From Crambe crambe (lineage: Eukaryota > Porifera > Demospongiae > Poecilosclerida > Crambeidae), in contig OZ004583.1 of NCBI GenBank assembly GCA_963924555.1, positions 6,081,221-6,145,220 of the forward strand: a DNA stretch of 64,000 nt. The letters are read 5' to 3'. Position 1 is the stretch's first letter; every line of letters starts with the position of its first letter. The notes beneath the pieces are model-generated. The model worked only from the letters and a program-made list of their open reading frames with translations. It did not search any database and was not told the origin of the DNA. Positions 1 to 10,207 of this stretch are shown piece by piece. The translations under genes were made by a program, and so were the position numbers.

Positions 1-144
1 TGGGTATACAGGACTTAATACGACGCATTAGACTAGAGAATGGTCTGTAGCCATTGGAATCTTTCACATTGTATATAATGTGCAATGTTGACTCCTTTGC
101 ACTCATTAGTACAGTCGTCAGGTTCTCAACTGTCATTGTGGGGT
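1..144 (-). CDS. Gene A death-fold exon DD5 (partial, cut by window edge)
   Basis: The exon begins after CTGCAG| at 145 and is open to the window edge. It starts PTMTVENLTTVLMSA, as in the gene B exon at 22762-23034. The middle differs strongly from gene B, with many substitutions and a length change, although the neighbouring intron is about 99 % identical. Confidence 0.6.
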
Positions 145-3100
145 CTGCAGGGAAAACTTGATTACTGCTAGAACTGAATGGAAATAATGACCTATGACAC
201 AATAGCTACTTTAATCACTTAAAGGGAATTGTCTATGGAAGGGATAGTTTGTGTCATGAAACCATAGAGTCATTTTGGATTCCACTGTATCCCATATGAA
301 CCATACACTGCAATTTAGTTGCTATGGCATGTACACATGCTATTGAGATCTTACAACTCTAACAAAGCATGGAAAGGGTTTTAATAGAGGGTACAAAGTT
401 GAATTCAAGCAATCCATATACACTGTTTGAGAATAAGTGTGTTCTAATTGTATTGCAGCCATACAGCTAGCTGATGGGATGTAATAGTTGACAGAGTCAG
501 TCACTATGAAATGGAAACAAGTTCCATCAGTTTACACTCAACACTTAATACAGTTCTTAAAATAGTCCAGCTATATGTACTATAATGGGAGGGGTTAAGT
601 GAGAATCTGAGAATACAATCATCTAATGAATCAATCTGGCTGAGCCAATTACAAAAACTCTGAGGAGTATGCCATGGGTAGAATCTTAATAAAGATATTA
701 GCTAGCACACAGTCAGTCAATTAGTCTAAAGTTAGGAGAGGGATGTGTGTGATGGAATAGGGGATTTCCCCTAAATTACCTGTCACTGGCTCTGCAAAGT
801 TTCTGATGCTGTCAGCATACTTGCATCGACCAGTTCTATCCATTATGCTTATGAGTTTTCTCCATGTAGTGATAGCTTGACCAGTCAGGAATTCTTCCAA
901 AGAGTAGTAGTTTTCCTCATACTCCCCCAGAAGTACATATGTATATTTCTGCACATTCTCAACAGAGAAATCTGATCCTAAAAGAGAATAATAATGTTAC
1001 TTAGTCGGGATTCTAAGCATGCAATATACGTATGCAGGGCCTAACCTTTTAAAACTCCAGGAATTATAATTCTAAGTATCAGTTCTGATATTAGATAAGT
1101 ATGAATGCTATTAATGCTACTATTAGTATGCATATGAGAAATTTTATAGGAATCCCATTCCTTAGGTTATATAGGCTAATGAGATTCTAGTGGTCACATG
1201 GTCATACCAAAAAGATATAGTCCACTTAGATTTCACTTGGTAAGTCAAAAGACAACTCAAGAGTTTCTAAACTATAGCCAGCCACTCACATCAAGATCAT
1301 TACATTCCTGGATCCTATATGGATCATGTCAATACTACTAGAATTTCTTACACTGTTAGCTTACAAAGTATCAACAAGAAATGTATCTCTCACCATTAGG
1401 AAGGTACTTTGATGCCTGTTCAGCTGCAATCTCCTCCCCACAGTGAGACAGTGCTGTCACCACATTCCCCCAGGTCACATAGGGGCACACATGGACTAGG
1501 TGATGAACGAGGGCTCCTTTCTGATCGTGAGCAGACTTGATCTGTGATATAGTATGGTCAGCGATCCCCATGTACTTTGATATGGTCTCCCAGTCCTCCA
1601 CCTCCTTTAATATCTCACTTAACAACTCAGCAGTAAATGTTGGATCTGGTAAGAGGAAAAAGTAGTCTCAAGTGTATGCCCAAGAACAGCGATGACTATG
1701 TATGTCGTACTCATCACTTTATTTATATAGCACTAAATTTTCATGGTTTGCAATAGAAGTGTGAACCTCTAATTATTTTGCAATACCACCAAATCTGCAA
1801 AAAAATTACCCCATGAAAAATTCCTGCAATATGGTAGCTTACTGTCCCCTGACCTTTTGAGAAGTTAGTCATGGCACTCTCAGCAGCCTTCATCTCTCCA
1901 ACTTCATAGAGCAGTAGGGATAATAACTTCCAAGAGGGACAACCATGACTGGTTATGTAAAAAGAGGCAGCAGCTTGTATCTTCTCCTCTCCACTTAGGG
2001 ATGAGATGCAGGAGAAAACAAACCAAGGACAGCCACCAATAGAATGCGTCTGTTTATCCAGTACAGATGACACATCTCCCTCTATCTGCATGAGTACTGC
2101 TGCTACATTCTCTACACTCAAGGTGGATTCTACAGGAGTAAACACAGCATGTTGCATGACATGGATCATAAAGTACAACCATGCAGGTTAGGTGCTATTC
2201 AGATGGCTGCATGTATGAATGAATCACACTCATCAAGACTTAGTGAAGTCTGCATGTGCTCATGCAGTCATCCTTGTATGTCTCATGCAAACATTTCTCA
2301 TAAGATAATGCATGGAGGTAAAGTATAGAGCTCATAGAGTTCCTATTGTGTAGCATTTTATTTTCAAGGAGTAGAACTTTTTTGTGGATCTTAAAATATG
2401 AAAATGGAAATTAAAACAAATACTCAAATCTTCCTACCAGTGCCACCTGACTGGGTACTGATACTAATTGTCAGTACTGAATCTGCAGTTGATCAAGTTT
2501 TAAGTGACTGTTAATTGCTCAGCCTTGCCATTTTCATTCTGGGTGCACATTATTTAGAGTACTGTGCAGCAATTAGCTGGATTGATATTTGATACAAATG
2601 TAGGCATGCATAGAGGCCGAGTTTTAAGTATGGTGAGCATGAATTGACTATAGTCAGAGCAGCAAGAAAACCAGAACACACGAATGAATATGCACATATG
2701 TATGAATATAGCCTGCTGCATAAGGGGTAGGTGCCAAGATTTGTTAAAATACTAGATGGTCAATCTGCAAAAGTTGTACAGTGGAACCTCCAATAAAGGA
2801 CCCTCCAAGAAAAGGACAACCTCCCAACAAAGGATGCTCTTTTGGGCCCCTTTCCCATAGCATTAGTACATTTTTAACCTCCGAGAAAAGGATAACCTCT
2901 CTGCAAAAACAAAGTGGCTGATCCCAAAGTGTCCTTTACTCGGAGGTTCCACTGTAATGAAAATTGAGCTCCTCCATTACAAATTACTATGTAGTATCTA
3001 TAGGTGGGCATTAATATAAGGGGTCATGATGGCAAAATAAAGTTATCTTGGCAATGGACTCTTCCAGATGATCATCACCCTGACATGCTTCAAACAATGT

Positions 3101-6100
3101 TCAAACTTATGCAACTTTCTCAGGACTTAAGCTAAAGTCAGGTCACACACATCAGGTCACACACAGAGAGACCTGAACTCTGGGCTATAATAATATCAGC
3201 TAACAATACAGTCATGCATGATGATCATACCTTGTGGTGGCTCAGCAAACTTTCTGATGTTATCAGCAACACTCTGTGGTCCTTCATAGGAAATATTATT
3301 TTTCACCATATCAAGGGCCCAAATTAGTCTCCTCCATGAAGAAGGTGCTCCCTTTCCTTCTAGCCAGGCATTGAGAACCAATGCAACACTAGATGCAGGA
3401 GCATCTTCCACTGCTAATCGTCTTTTCAATGATGCTGCCTCTATCTCCAGTATTCGTGGGATGTACTTGGTGATGTTAGGTAGTGATGTTAGAGAAAACT
3501 TGTTTACTGAGAGAAAAAAATCTTGATTGGACTTATTAATGAAAATAGCTAGTGATAGAACTAACAGATAATGATTTAGAATAAGATGTATGGATGTATG
3601 GAATAAAAGGAAGACTAGTTGTGTGATTTTACAAGGGGACAGAGCTGAGAGTCTCCTTATATGCCTACCGTAAATTGGGAAATTTTCACTGTTAAAAATA
3701 ATTTGCGGTTGGCTATAACAACGAAAATTAAACACGTGAAATATTTTCTACATAATTGGTAAAGGTAATGATACTTCAAAATAATTTTATCAACCACTTA
3801 CTCTGATCAGGATGGACTGGTGTCACCACTGGAGGAGGAGGAGGAGAAGAAGAAGGAGGAGGAGAAAGAGAAGTAGGAGAATGAGGCCGAGGAGGAGGAG
3901 GAGGAAGAGTGGAAGTACGGGAGGTCTCAGGTGCATTATTTAGATGGGGTGTGGTTAGTGGAGTGGTGTTTGGTGATGGTGATATCAGTGATGGAGTGAC
4001 TGGAGGTCTTGGGACTGATAAAACCTATAAATAATTATGGTAAAACAGTAACTTGAATCTTCTTACTTGAAGACAAGTTCTTTCATGAAACATCAAAACC
4101 TTATGGTTTGTCAGCAGACAACAATTGAGTTATTGACTGACCTCTGATCTGAGGGGAAGTGGTGGATTGGTGATGCGAGGGTTGTGCTGGAAGAGAGCGG
4201 AGTCAACTGGAGAGGAAAAGGAAGTGGGTGCAGACCTCACTAATTGGGTGGGTGGAGTCTGGAGTGGGAGCTGTGAGAATGGGTTGAGGTGGGTGGGATG
4301 AGTCGGGCCCTGTGGGTGTGGTGGAAGGGACGGGGGTTGAGTGGAGGATGAGGAAGGTGGTGAGGTGAGTGAAGGAGGCATACGTCCAGTGAAGTGAGTA
4401 GGTTGGAGGGACACCTGTAACAAGTTTGAATAGAGGTCATGTGTCATACGTAGACCACCAAGTTATAAAGAATATTCTATTTCTAATTTCATTCTGTGTA
4501 TGCTTCAATATTATTTCCAATATCTTGTACTTTTCACATTATGAAATGCACATACAATTACATAGCACGAATATTTTCTAGCTGGTTAATTTTCTTAGCC
4601 CAGCACTAAACACAAAGCTTTGTAAAGTTTAGTTTACATGATTATACATAAAGAACAACTTTGATTTGAATTTTGGACATGGCACTTAAAGTGGCTGAAA
4701 AAAAATTCTGTATGAAATCCTGGACACACTTGGACTCCTTTCGTCCTTTGTAGAGAGGTTATCCTCATATGTTTGTCCTTTATCAGAAGTTGCACTGTAC
4801 TTATGACTGGAATGTATTTCCTTGAAATTTAGACGTTGTATTTCCACACGATGTGCACAGTGTACATGTAATTATGTCCATCCCTTCAGTCTCTCATTCA
4901 TAACTTAAAGCTTTTCCATTACAACTTGATTTACTATGTATGAGGATCTCCTCCTCCCCCCTCCCACCAACCTCGTCCTGGATTGAAAATAGGGAACCAG
5001 GTGTCTTGGGTTTATGTTGTGTGTCTATTACTACTTCCAGTTATCTGGTGACCCTTGGGACCTGTCCTGGTTACAGGGGTGGCAAGTGACCCTTGGGACT
5101 TGTGCTGGTTACAGGGGTGGCAAGTGACCCTTGGGACTTGTCCTGGTTACAGTGGTGGCAAGTGACCCTTGGGACTTGTGCTGGTTACAGGGGTGGCAAG
5201 TGACCCTTGGGACTTGTCCTGGTTACAGGGGTGGCAAGTGACCCTTGGGACTTGTCCTGGTTACAGTGGTGGCAAGTGACCCTTGGGACTTGTGCTGGTT
5301 ACAGGGGTGGCAAGTGACCCTTGGGACTTGTGCTGGTTACAGTGGTGGCAAGTGACCCTTGGGACTTGTGCTGGTTACAGGGTGGCAAGTGACCCTTGGG
5401 ACTTGTGCTGGTTACAGTGGTGGCAAGTGACCCTTGGGACTTGTGCTGGTTACAGGGGTGGCAAGTGACCCTTGGGACTTGTGCTGGTTACAGTGGTGGC
5501 AAGTGACCCTTGGGACTTGTCCTGGTTACAGTGGTGGCAAGTGACCCTTGGGACTTGTGCTGGTTACAGTGGTGGCAAGTGACCCTTGGGACTTGTGCTG
5601 GTTACAGTGGTGGCAAGTGACCCTTGGGACTTGTGCTGGTTACAGGGGTGGCAAGTGACCCTTGGGACTTGTGCTGGTTACAGTGGTGGCAAGTGACCCT
5701 TGGGACTTGTGCTGGTTACAGGGGTGGCAAGTGACCCTTGGGACTTGTCCTGGTTACAGGGGTGGCAAGTGACCCTTGGGACTTGTCCTGGTTACAGTGG
5801 TGGCAAGTGACCCTTGGGACTTGTGCTGGTTACAGGGGTGGCAAGTGACCCTTGGGACTTGTGCTGGTTACAGTGGTGGCAAGTGACCCTTGGGACTTGT
5901 GCTGGTTACAGGGTGGCAAGTGACCCTTGGGACTTGTGCTGGTTACAGTGGTGGCAAGTGACCCTTGGGACTTGTGCTGGTTACAGGGGTGGCAAGTGAC
6001 CCTTGGGACTTGTGCTGGTTACAGTGGTGGCAAGTGACCCTTGGGACTTGTCCTGGTTACAGTGGTGGCAAGTGACCCTTGGGACTTGTGCTGGTTACAG

Positions 6101-8393
6101 TGGTGGCAAGTGACCCTTGGGACTTGTGCTGGTTACAGTGGTGGCAAGTGACCCTTGGGACTTGTGCTGGTTACAGGGGTGGCAAGTGACCCTTGGGACT
6201 TGTGCTGGTTACAGTGGTGGCAAGTGACCCTTGGGACTTGTGCTGGTTACAGGGGTGGCAAGTGACCCTTGGGACTTGTGCTGGTTACAGGGGTGGCAAG
6301 TGACCCTTGGGACTTGTCCTGGTTACAGTGGTGGCAAGTGACCCTTGGGACTTGTGCTGGTTACAGTGGTGGCAAGTGACCCTTGGGACTTGTGCTGGTT
6401 ACAGGGGTGGCAAGTGACCCTTGGGACTTGTCCTGGTTACAGGGGTGGCAAGTGACCCAAATTTCAGGGGTCCAGATTAGAGGGATATAGCACATGTGCT
6501 CCAAAAACATTTGTAACACGAAATCAGGATCCAGTTATTAAGAGCATGAAAATACACGTGCTAAGTCATGGCCAACACACTGTATGGGACTTCAGAATGT
6601 TACCTTATCTACATTATTAACCACCATTGTCTCTTTGTAGTAGTGTATGCTCCAAGAACCTTTGCTACATGAATATGATCTGATTACTGGGAGCGTGCAA
6701 AGCAAATATAAGCAGAACTCTATCAAAGTTTACCCACACACAGTCACAATATTTATATGGGACTTAGGGAATTTCCCCATTTCCATATACATGGTCACAC
6801 TGAGAAGCTTATCAATCCCACAAGTATGCAGTTGGTCATATTGGTCAGATTGAAGTGGGTAGAACATGAAATCAGGGCTATAGCTGCAGGACCATATGGA
6901 TGACCAGTGAAGTGGGGTGTGTGACCTACCTGAGGTGGGTGTGGTTGGTGTGAAGGATACATGCGAGTCATAGGAGGACGTGGAGGAGGAGGAGGTTGTA
7001 ATGAAGGATAGAGTGTCGGAGGAAAACCAGAAGGAGTAAGAAGTCCTGGAGGAGGGTCTGGAAGGATAAAGAGTAAAATAAAGAGGTTGTCTTTCCATTA
7101 AGCTAATTTGCCTCTTTTACTGGTGGACTTTGACCTTCCTAAAGCCTCTCATAGAGTAGTAAAAACCACACCCAATAGCTACACCCACCTGCTTAATTTA
7201 AAATGATTAGTGTATCATTTAAATATTTAAAGTCCAGGAAGATACAAAGTCATTCAATACTACCAAATTTTGATGACCATTACCTAATATCAAGATGTGG
7301 TAAGGCCAAGCTTTAATAGAGACTCCGACCCTGTTACTACTTACTGTTTGGCATTGGAAGTGTTGGAGGAGATGAGTGTGGTGGAGCAGAGACTCCTTCA
7401 GGGAGACAAGTGGGAGTGAGGGTTTCTGATGATGGGACTGGAGGGTTATAAGACATATGAGAAGTCAGGGGGTGACAATATCACAAAAAGCAAAAATAAA
7501 TAAATAAAAAATAAACGATTGGATGATAATATGTCTCCCGTAAGTGAGGGAGGTGTTAAAAAACATGGAAATCTATTTTGTCAGGTCTCACCTTCAAGCT
7601 TCTGTTGTTTAGTAGGAGGTTCTACTTCAGTTTGATCAACCTCTAAATCAGGAAATGATAAGATAATCATACTTGGTAGCTAAGTATGAAGTCCTCCTAG
7701 TCCACCATACAGGAAGAGGGTCATTATTAGACCTTTTGGTGTGAAGGAATTTTAACGAGATTCATAAGCAAAAAGTCATGATCTGGTGGCCACACCCATT
7801 GGTGGGCAAAGTTGTATAACCTTAGCAGATGGTGTTTCTCCTTTAGTGTAGATCCATTTCTACATCAGAACTACAATTCTACTATACAAATATTCCCACC
7901 AATTCACATTTTGCTTATGAATCTCTTCATTATTACTTCTCCATGGATAGTTGGAGATGAGGCTATGTGCTATCCATTATTGTTTATAGAGTATTGTAGC
8001 CAGGGATCAAACACTCAAGTAACTAGATTCTCCTTGATGGCAGTAGTTGTATAATAGCTAGCTAGCTATGTAGATGTCACAAACAACGTTCCACAACCAG
8101 TTAATACCTTTATCAGCTGCTCTAGTCTTAGTCTTGGGTCCAGGGTTCACTTCCACATCCCCAGAGAGTAACAGGATACTTATAAGGAACAATACCGGCC
8201 TGTTACGTCCTCTGGAGCGGGACTCTCCCACTACCCTCCTCCATCTCAAGCAGTTGTGCAAGTGGTGTTTGATAGCTGTACGATCATAGCTTATCTTGTT
8301 AACTTGCCACTCCCCCTCATCACACCATTGTCGCAGCAGAGACACAATCAAAGCAAACCGAAAGAATAATACGCTACCAGAACAAGATGACAT
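1..8393 (-). CDS. Gene A: 2A-leader, Pro-rich, multi-death-fold protein gene (partial, 3' end outside window)
   Basis: This is a multi-exon gene model built by hand from reading frames and GT-AG sites. In transcription order the coding exons are 8393-8108, 7642-7592, 7437-7345, 7057-6930, 4414-4142, 4024-3802, 3506-3231, 2129-1854, 1645-1394, 977-780 and 144 to the edge. All intron phases agree across the chain. The product would carry a hydrophobic 2A leader, a short basic linker, about 240 residues rich in Pro/Ser/Thr and at least five death-fold domains. By analogy with the paralog at 13-27.8 kb, a GTPase exon should lie left of the window. Death domains are protein-interaction modules of apoptosis and innate-immune signalling, so a cytoplasmic adaptor or sensor role is inferred. 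The gene structure is strong; the function is unproven. Confidence 0.7.
145..779 (-). other. Gene A intron, near-identical to 23035-23669
   Basis: No coding signal is seen. I count about six differences from the gene B intron over 635 bases, so it is a good neutral yardstick for the age of the duplication. The introns 978-1393 and 1646-1853 are likewise near-identical to their gene B partners and hold nothing else I can name. Confidence 0.7.
780..977 (-). CDS. Gene A death-fold exon DD4 (short)
   Basis: The exon is 198 bp, phase 1-1 (TTTTAG| to ACAG|GTAATT). The N-terminal half is short (SDFSVENVQKY), but the C-terminal half TTWRKLISIMDRTGRCKYAD is a typical Trp helix of a death domain. It may be a truncated death fold. 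The gene B copy at 23670-23861 differs by several substitutions and in-frame indels of 3 and 9 bases. Confidence 0.6.
1394..1645 (-). CDS. Gene A death domain exon DD3
   Basis: The exon is 252 bp, phase 1-1 (ACCAG| to AATG|GTGAGA). The domain is a clear full death domain: EILKEVEDWETISKYMGI, IKSAHDQKGALVHHLV, then TWGNVVTALSHCGEEIAAEQ. Unlike DD1 and DD5 it differs from its gene B copy (24278-24529) at only about three bases. Confidence 0.75.
1854..2129 (-). CDS. Gene A death-fold exon DD2
   Basis: The exon is 276 bp, phase 1-1 if the donor is AAAAG|GTCAGG. A stronger-looking GTAAGC lies 11 bases further on but would end in phase 0. Key pattern: STLSVENVAAVLMQIEGDV at the start, then CPSWKLLSLLLYEVGEMKAAE. 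The second-half Trp helix fits the death fold; the first half is divergent. The gene B equivalent is 24747-25022. Confidence 0.6.
2779..2954. mobile_element. 176-bp TA-flanked MITE
   Basis: The element lies in the gene A intron between DD2 and DD1. Its ends are inverted (CAGTGGAACCTCC and GGAGGTTCCACTG) and a TA dinucleotide flanks each side, as expected of Tc1/mariner- or pogo-type non-autonomous elements. A copy lies at the matching place in gene B (25671-25846), so it was present before the duplication. A decayed fragment with a similar right end lies near 4737-4800. Confidence 0.75.
3231..3506 (-). CDS. Gene A death-fold exon DD1
   Basis: The exon is 276 bp, phase 1-1, from CTCTCAG| to AAG|GTATGA. 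It carries a death-domain-like pattern: helix-forming LPNITKYIPRILEIEAASL, then SSWRRLIWALD around the conserved Trp and a final VADNIRKFAEP. The gene B counterpart (26110-26370) has about 28 substitutions and a 9-nt in-frame indel in some 245 aligned bases. The introns beside it differ by under 2 %. Confidence 0.7.
3802..4024 (-). CDS. Gene A exon 6: proline-rich, ends VVTPVHPDQ
   Basis: The exon is 223 bp, entering in phase 0 and leaving in phase 1 (CAGA|GTAAGT). It encodes 74 residues with poly-Pro blocks written by a (GGA)n-like purine run on the plus strand. Its last residues VVTPVHPDQ match the end of the single gene B Pro-rich exon (VVTPVQPDQ), so gene B joins the start of exon 3 to the end of exon 6. 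Confidence 0.65.
4142..4414 (-). CDS. Gene A exon 5: proline-rich
   Basis: The exon is 273 bp and phase 0-0, from TTACAG| to GAG|GTCAGT. It encodes 91 residues dominated by Pro, Ser and Thr, with TSPPSSSSTQPPSLPP near the middle. It probably forms a flexible linker or SH3/WW-binding region. It is absent from gene B, so this part of the linker differs between the paralogs. Confidence 0.6.
5048..6458. repeat. 38-bp minisatellite, about 37 copies
   Basis: The unit contains CCTTGGGACTTGTGCTGGTT and repeats every 38 bases, with one-base variants (TGTCC/TGTGC, AGGGG/AGTGG). Two stretches 531 bp apart are identical over about 190 bases, showing a higher-order duplication of about 14 units. It lies in the gene A intron between exons 4 and 5. 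Short apparent reading frames inside it are a product of the repeat. Confidence 0.9.
6930..7057 (-). CDS. Gene A exon 4: proline-rich
   Basis: The exon is 128 bp, from acceptor TTCCAG| to donor CTCAG|GTAGGT, entering in phase 1 and leaving in phase 0. It encodes about 42 residues with runs of Pro (QPPPPPRPP) and Tyr-Pro-Ser motifs. The phase change matches exons 5 and 6, which are phase 0 at the shared borders. Gene B has no equivalent. Confidence 0.6.
7345..7437 (-). CDS. Gene A exon 3: Pro/Ser-rich linker
   Basis: The exon is 93 bp, bounded by CCTCCAG| and A|GTAAGT and phase 1-1. It encodes PSSETLTPT followed by more Pro/Ser-rich sequence with one Cys. Its first half is nearly identical to the start of the gene B exon at 27595-27696. 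Confidence 0.6.
7592..7642 (-). CDS. Gene A exon 2: 17-codon basic linker ending KLEG
   Basis: The exon is 51 bp with TTTAG before it and GTGAGA after it, phase 1 on both sides. It encodes a short acidic-then-basic peptide, EVDQTEVEPPTKQQKLE. The gene C exon at 53196-53246 has the same length, phase and PCTKRPKLE ending, which supports both as real exons. The K-rich end could act as a weak nuclear localisation signal, but this is speculation. Confidence 0.65.
8108..8393 (-). CDS. Gene A exon 1: leader with 2A ribosome-skipping motif
   Basis: The exon encodes 95 residues from an ATG at 8393 to a phase-1 donor (AAAG|GTATTA). Residues 8-20 are hydrophobic, and a second hydrophobic stretch (residues 67-76) runs straight into LLSGDVEVNPGP. 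The last eight residues match the strict 2A consensus D-V/I-E-x-N-P-G-P, with the separation point between Gly85 and Pro86. Such motifs make the ribosome skip one peptide bond, releasing the leader and starting a second chain with Pro. N-terminal 2A leaders that double as signal sequences are known from sea-urchin NLR proteins, where cleaved and uncleaved forms go to different compartments. The same dual targeting is inferred here. A homologous leader lies at 53.4-59.9 kb. Confidence 0.8.
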
Positions 8394-8408
8394 GTCTGCC
8401 GAGATCCC

Positions 8409-8546
8409 GAGTCTCGATCTCGTGGGGTGGGGTCTTATTTGAATCTGAGCATGAGCAAAAATGGCGGGAATTTAAACATCTCGATCTCGTAGGGTGGGGT
8501 CTTATTTGAATCTGAGCATGCGCAAAAATGGCGGGAATTTAAAAAT
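8409..8546 (-). promoter_or_regulatory. 67-bp tandem duplication just upstream of gene A
   Basis: Two copies with a 67-bp period start at 8414 and 8481, immediately 5' of the gene A start codon. Each carries ATGGCGGGAATTTAAA, at about 8461 and 8528. GGCGGGAA is the core of known E2F sites, and AAAATGGCGG also resembles YY1 sites. A promoter role is inferred from position and from the duplication. Confidence 0.4.
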
Positions 8547-8885
8547 GAAGAGCAGCTGATTTCAGGGTAGATGGTCTTGAGCTGTGCAATAAAAATTTAG
8601 CTAGAAATTGAATTATAGGTAACTGTCAGAGCCCAGTTTTAAAAGAGAAGGCTGTGAATGCCAGTCCCTTGTATACTGCAACTTTCTCCCCCAATTTTTT
8701 TATTTGGCAAGATAGCAAGCTGGTTACATTCCTTTATCCTTTTCAAAGCTGTAATATTAAATGATCGATTATATATATATTTTCAGAGGATGAAGAATTA
8801 TGTGGGTTTGTTTAAAGGTAGTATTTTAACTATGTCCATAGTATAATAGCTGCACCTCCCATACTGTATGTAGCAGTGAGTAGTA

Positions 8886-9202
8886 GGCCTGAGCTAATTA
8901 TTCAGGAATAATTTTTTGAATAATAGGTAGCTTCATTCAGAAATTGAATAATAGGCTCTAATTGAGACATCTTTGGTGCTTCAGTACTATAATGGATGAG
9001 TTATGAACTATTATGACTGTCAATCCTGTCAATGTACATCCTTAATAATGATCCTTATTTCTAGCCACATTGGTCAGTCAGAGTGTTGTCATCACTCTGT
9101 TTTGAATAATAGGGGGCTGTCTCTTGAATAATAGGGAGCAAAATGTTGAATAAAATACTTGAATAATGGGCATCTATAAATGAATAATTAGCTCAGGGCT
9201 AG
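8886..9202. mobile_element. MITE with GCCTGAGCTAATTATTC ends
   Basis: The left end GCCTGAGCTAATTATTC and the right end GAATAATTAGCTCAGGGC are inverted repeats. The inside repeats the motif TTGAATAATAG several times. There is no coding content. The family is not identified. Confidence 0.6.
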
Positions 9203-9951
9203 TGAGTAGTAATCTTTTTCACTGTTATAGCTACATACGTACAGCATATATAACTCTACACTATATACACCTTTTGATAGGAACCATGCTGACTAGATTA
9301 GATTGTCTTCCGTGTCTCATGACAGTCATGCCTTCGAACGTTACAAATCAGGAATTTGATTGCTATTTCTGTATACAAAAGACCCATTTATTTCTTCTCC
9401 CCTTCCTTCCAGAAGAGGTCTGACTGACTACCAGTAAACTTACAGAGTGATGCTGCAGCATCCTGAGATTGAGGCAGATCGTATGAAGGTGTAGTGGATG
9501 TTCAGTAGCTAGGCAGGAATCCAGAATCTGTATTCAATGTGTATAACTACTTACTCCACATGCTCCATACTAGAGAAAGGTCAACAAGCTACTCATTCAA
9601 CAGGTTTCCTCGGCATTTCTTGTTTCGTTTATATCAACAGGAATTGACTAGCTACATTCGGCAAGACTAGATCTTTGAGGGCGTGTACTTTTGTTTCTCA
9701 ACTAGCTATGGGCATGCATGCGCCAATGGCAGGAGTTTAAAATATTTTTTTCTATTTCAGTGATAACAATAAAGTATATAGTTACTTTAAATTCTAAACT
9801 TTAGCTGCAGGTGGTTGATCAGCTCTGGGGAGGTCACACATCATGCTGTAACAAAAAAAATCTATTATGACATCTGGGGAGCTTCCATAGGTAGCTATGC
9901 TCATTGAGCATGGTTTGGTCAACAATTAAAGTGTTGTATGTAGTCTCTCAC
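9203..9951. other. No gene seen
   Basis: Intergenic sequence between the MITE and the death-domain relic. Short open frames here show no recognisable motif or splice support. Confidence 0.5.
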
Positions 9952-10207
9952 CTTTCATATACTTGGTGGTCACATCCTCAGCAAGTGCATGGTAACCTGC
10001 ATCACTGAGTGCCCTGGCATATCCATCCCAATCAAGAGCAGGGTTAAGGCACACCATGATCTCAGCCAGGGCCTGCTTAGGTGCAGTTCTCACTCAACTT
10101 GATTCTGTCTATTAGTGATTCAGGAAGAGAGAGAAATAGTGTAACTTGATCCCAATCTTCCACTTCCTCTAACACCTTGCTTATTCTCTCAATGCTGAAG
10201 TTAGAAT
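9952..10207 (-). pseudogene. Frameshifted relic of death domain exon DD6
   Basis: Homologous to the gene B exon at 22295-22540, with matching acceptor and donor (CTTTCATAT before the GTGAGA-type site). It reads SNFSIERISKVLEEVEDWDQ, then hits a stop after a 2-nt deletion near 10095. The other frame resumes with APKQALAEIMVCLNPALDWD. There is also a 12-nt in-frame insertion. Flanking intron similarity reaches the DD5 border near 10530, so this is a decayed piece of a third array copy. Confidence 0.75.

Noticed and set aside
5283-5999. Repeat proteins encoded by the 38-bp array
   Set aside because: Frames arise only from the minisatellite and shift with one-base unit variants.
8074-8289. 71-codon plus-strand frame
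   Set aside because: Antisense shadow of the gene A 2A leader exon.
9203-9423. 73-codon frame as a small gene
   Set aside because: No domain, splice or promoter support, next to a MITE.
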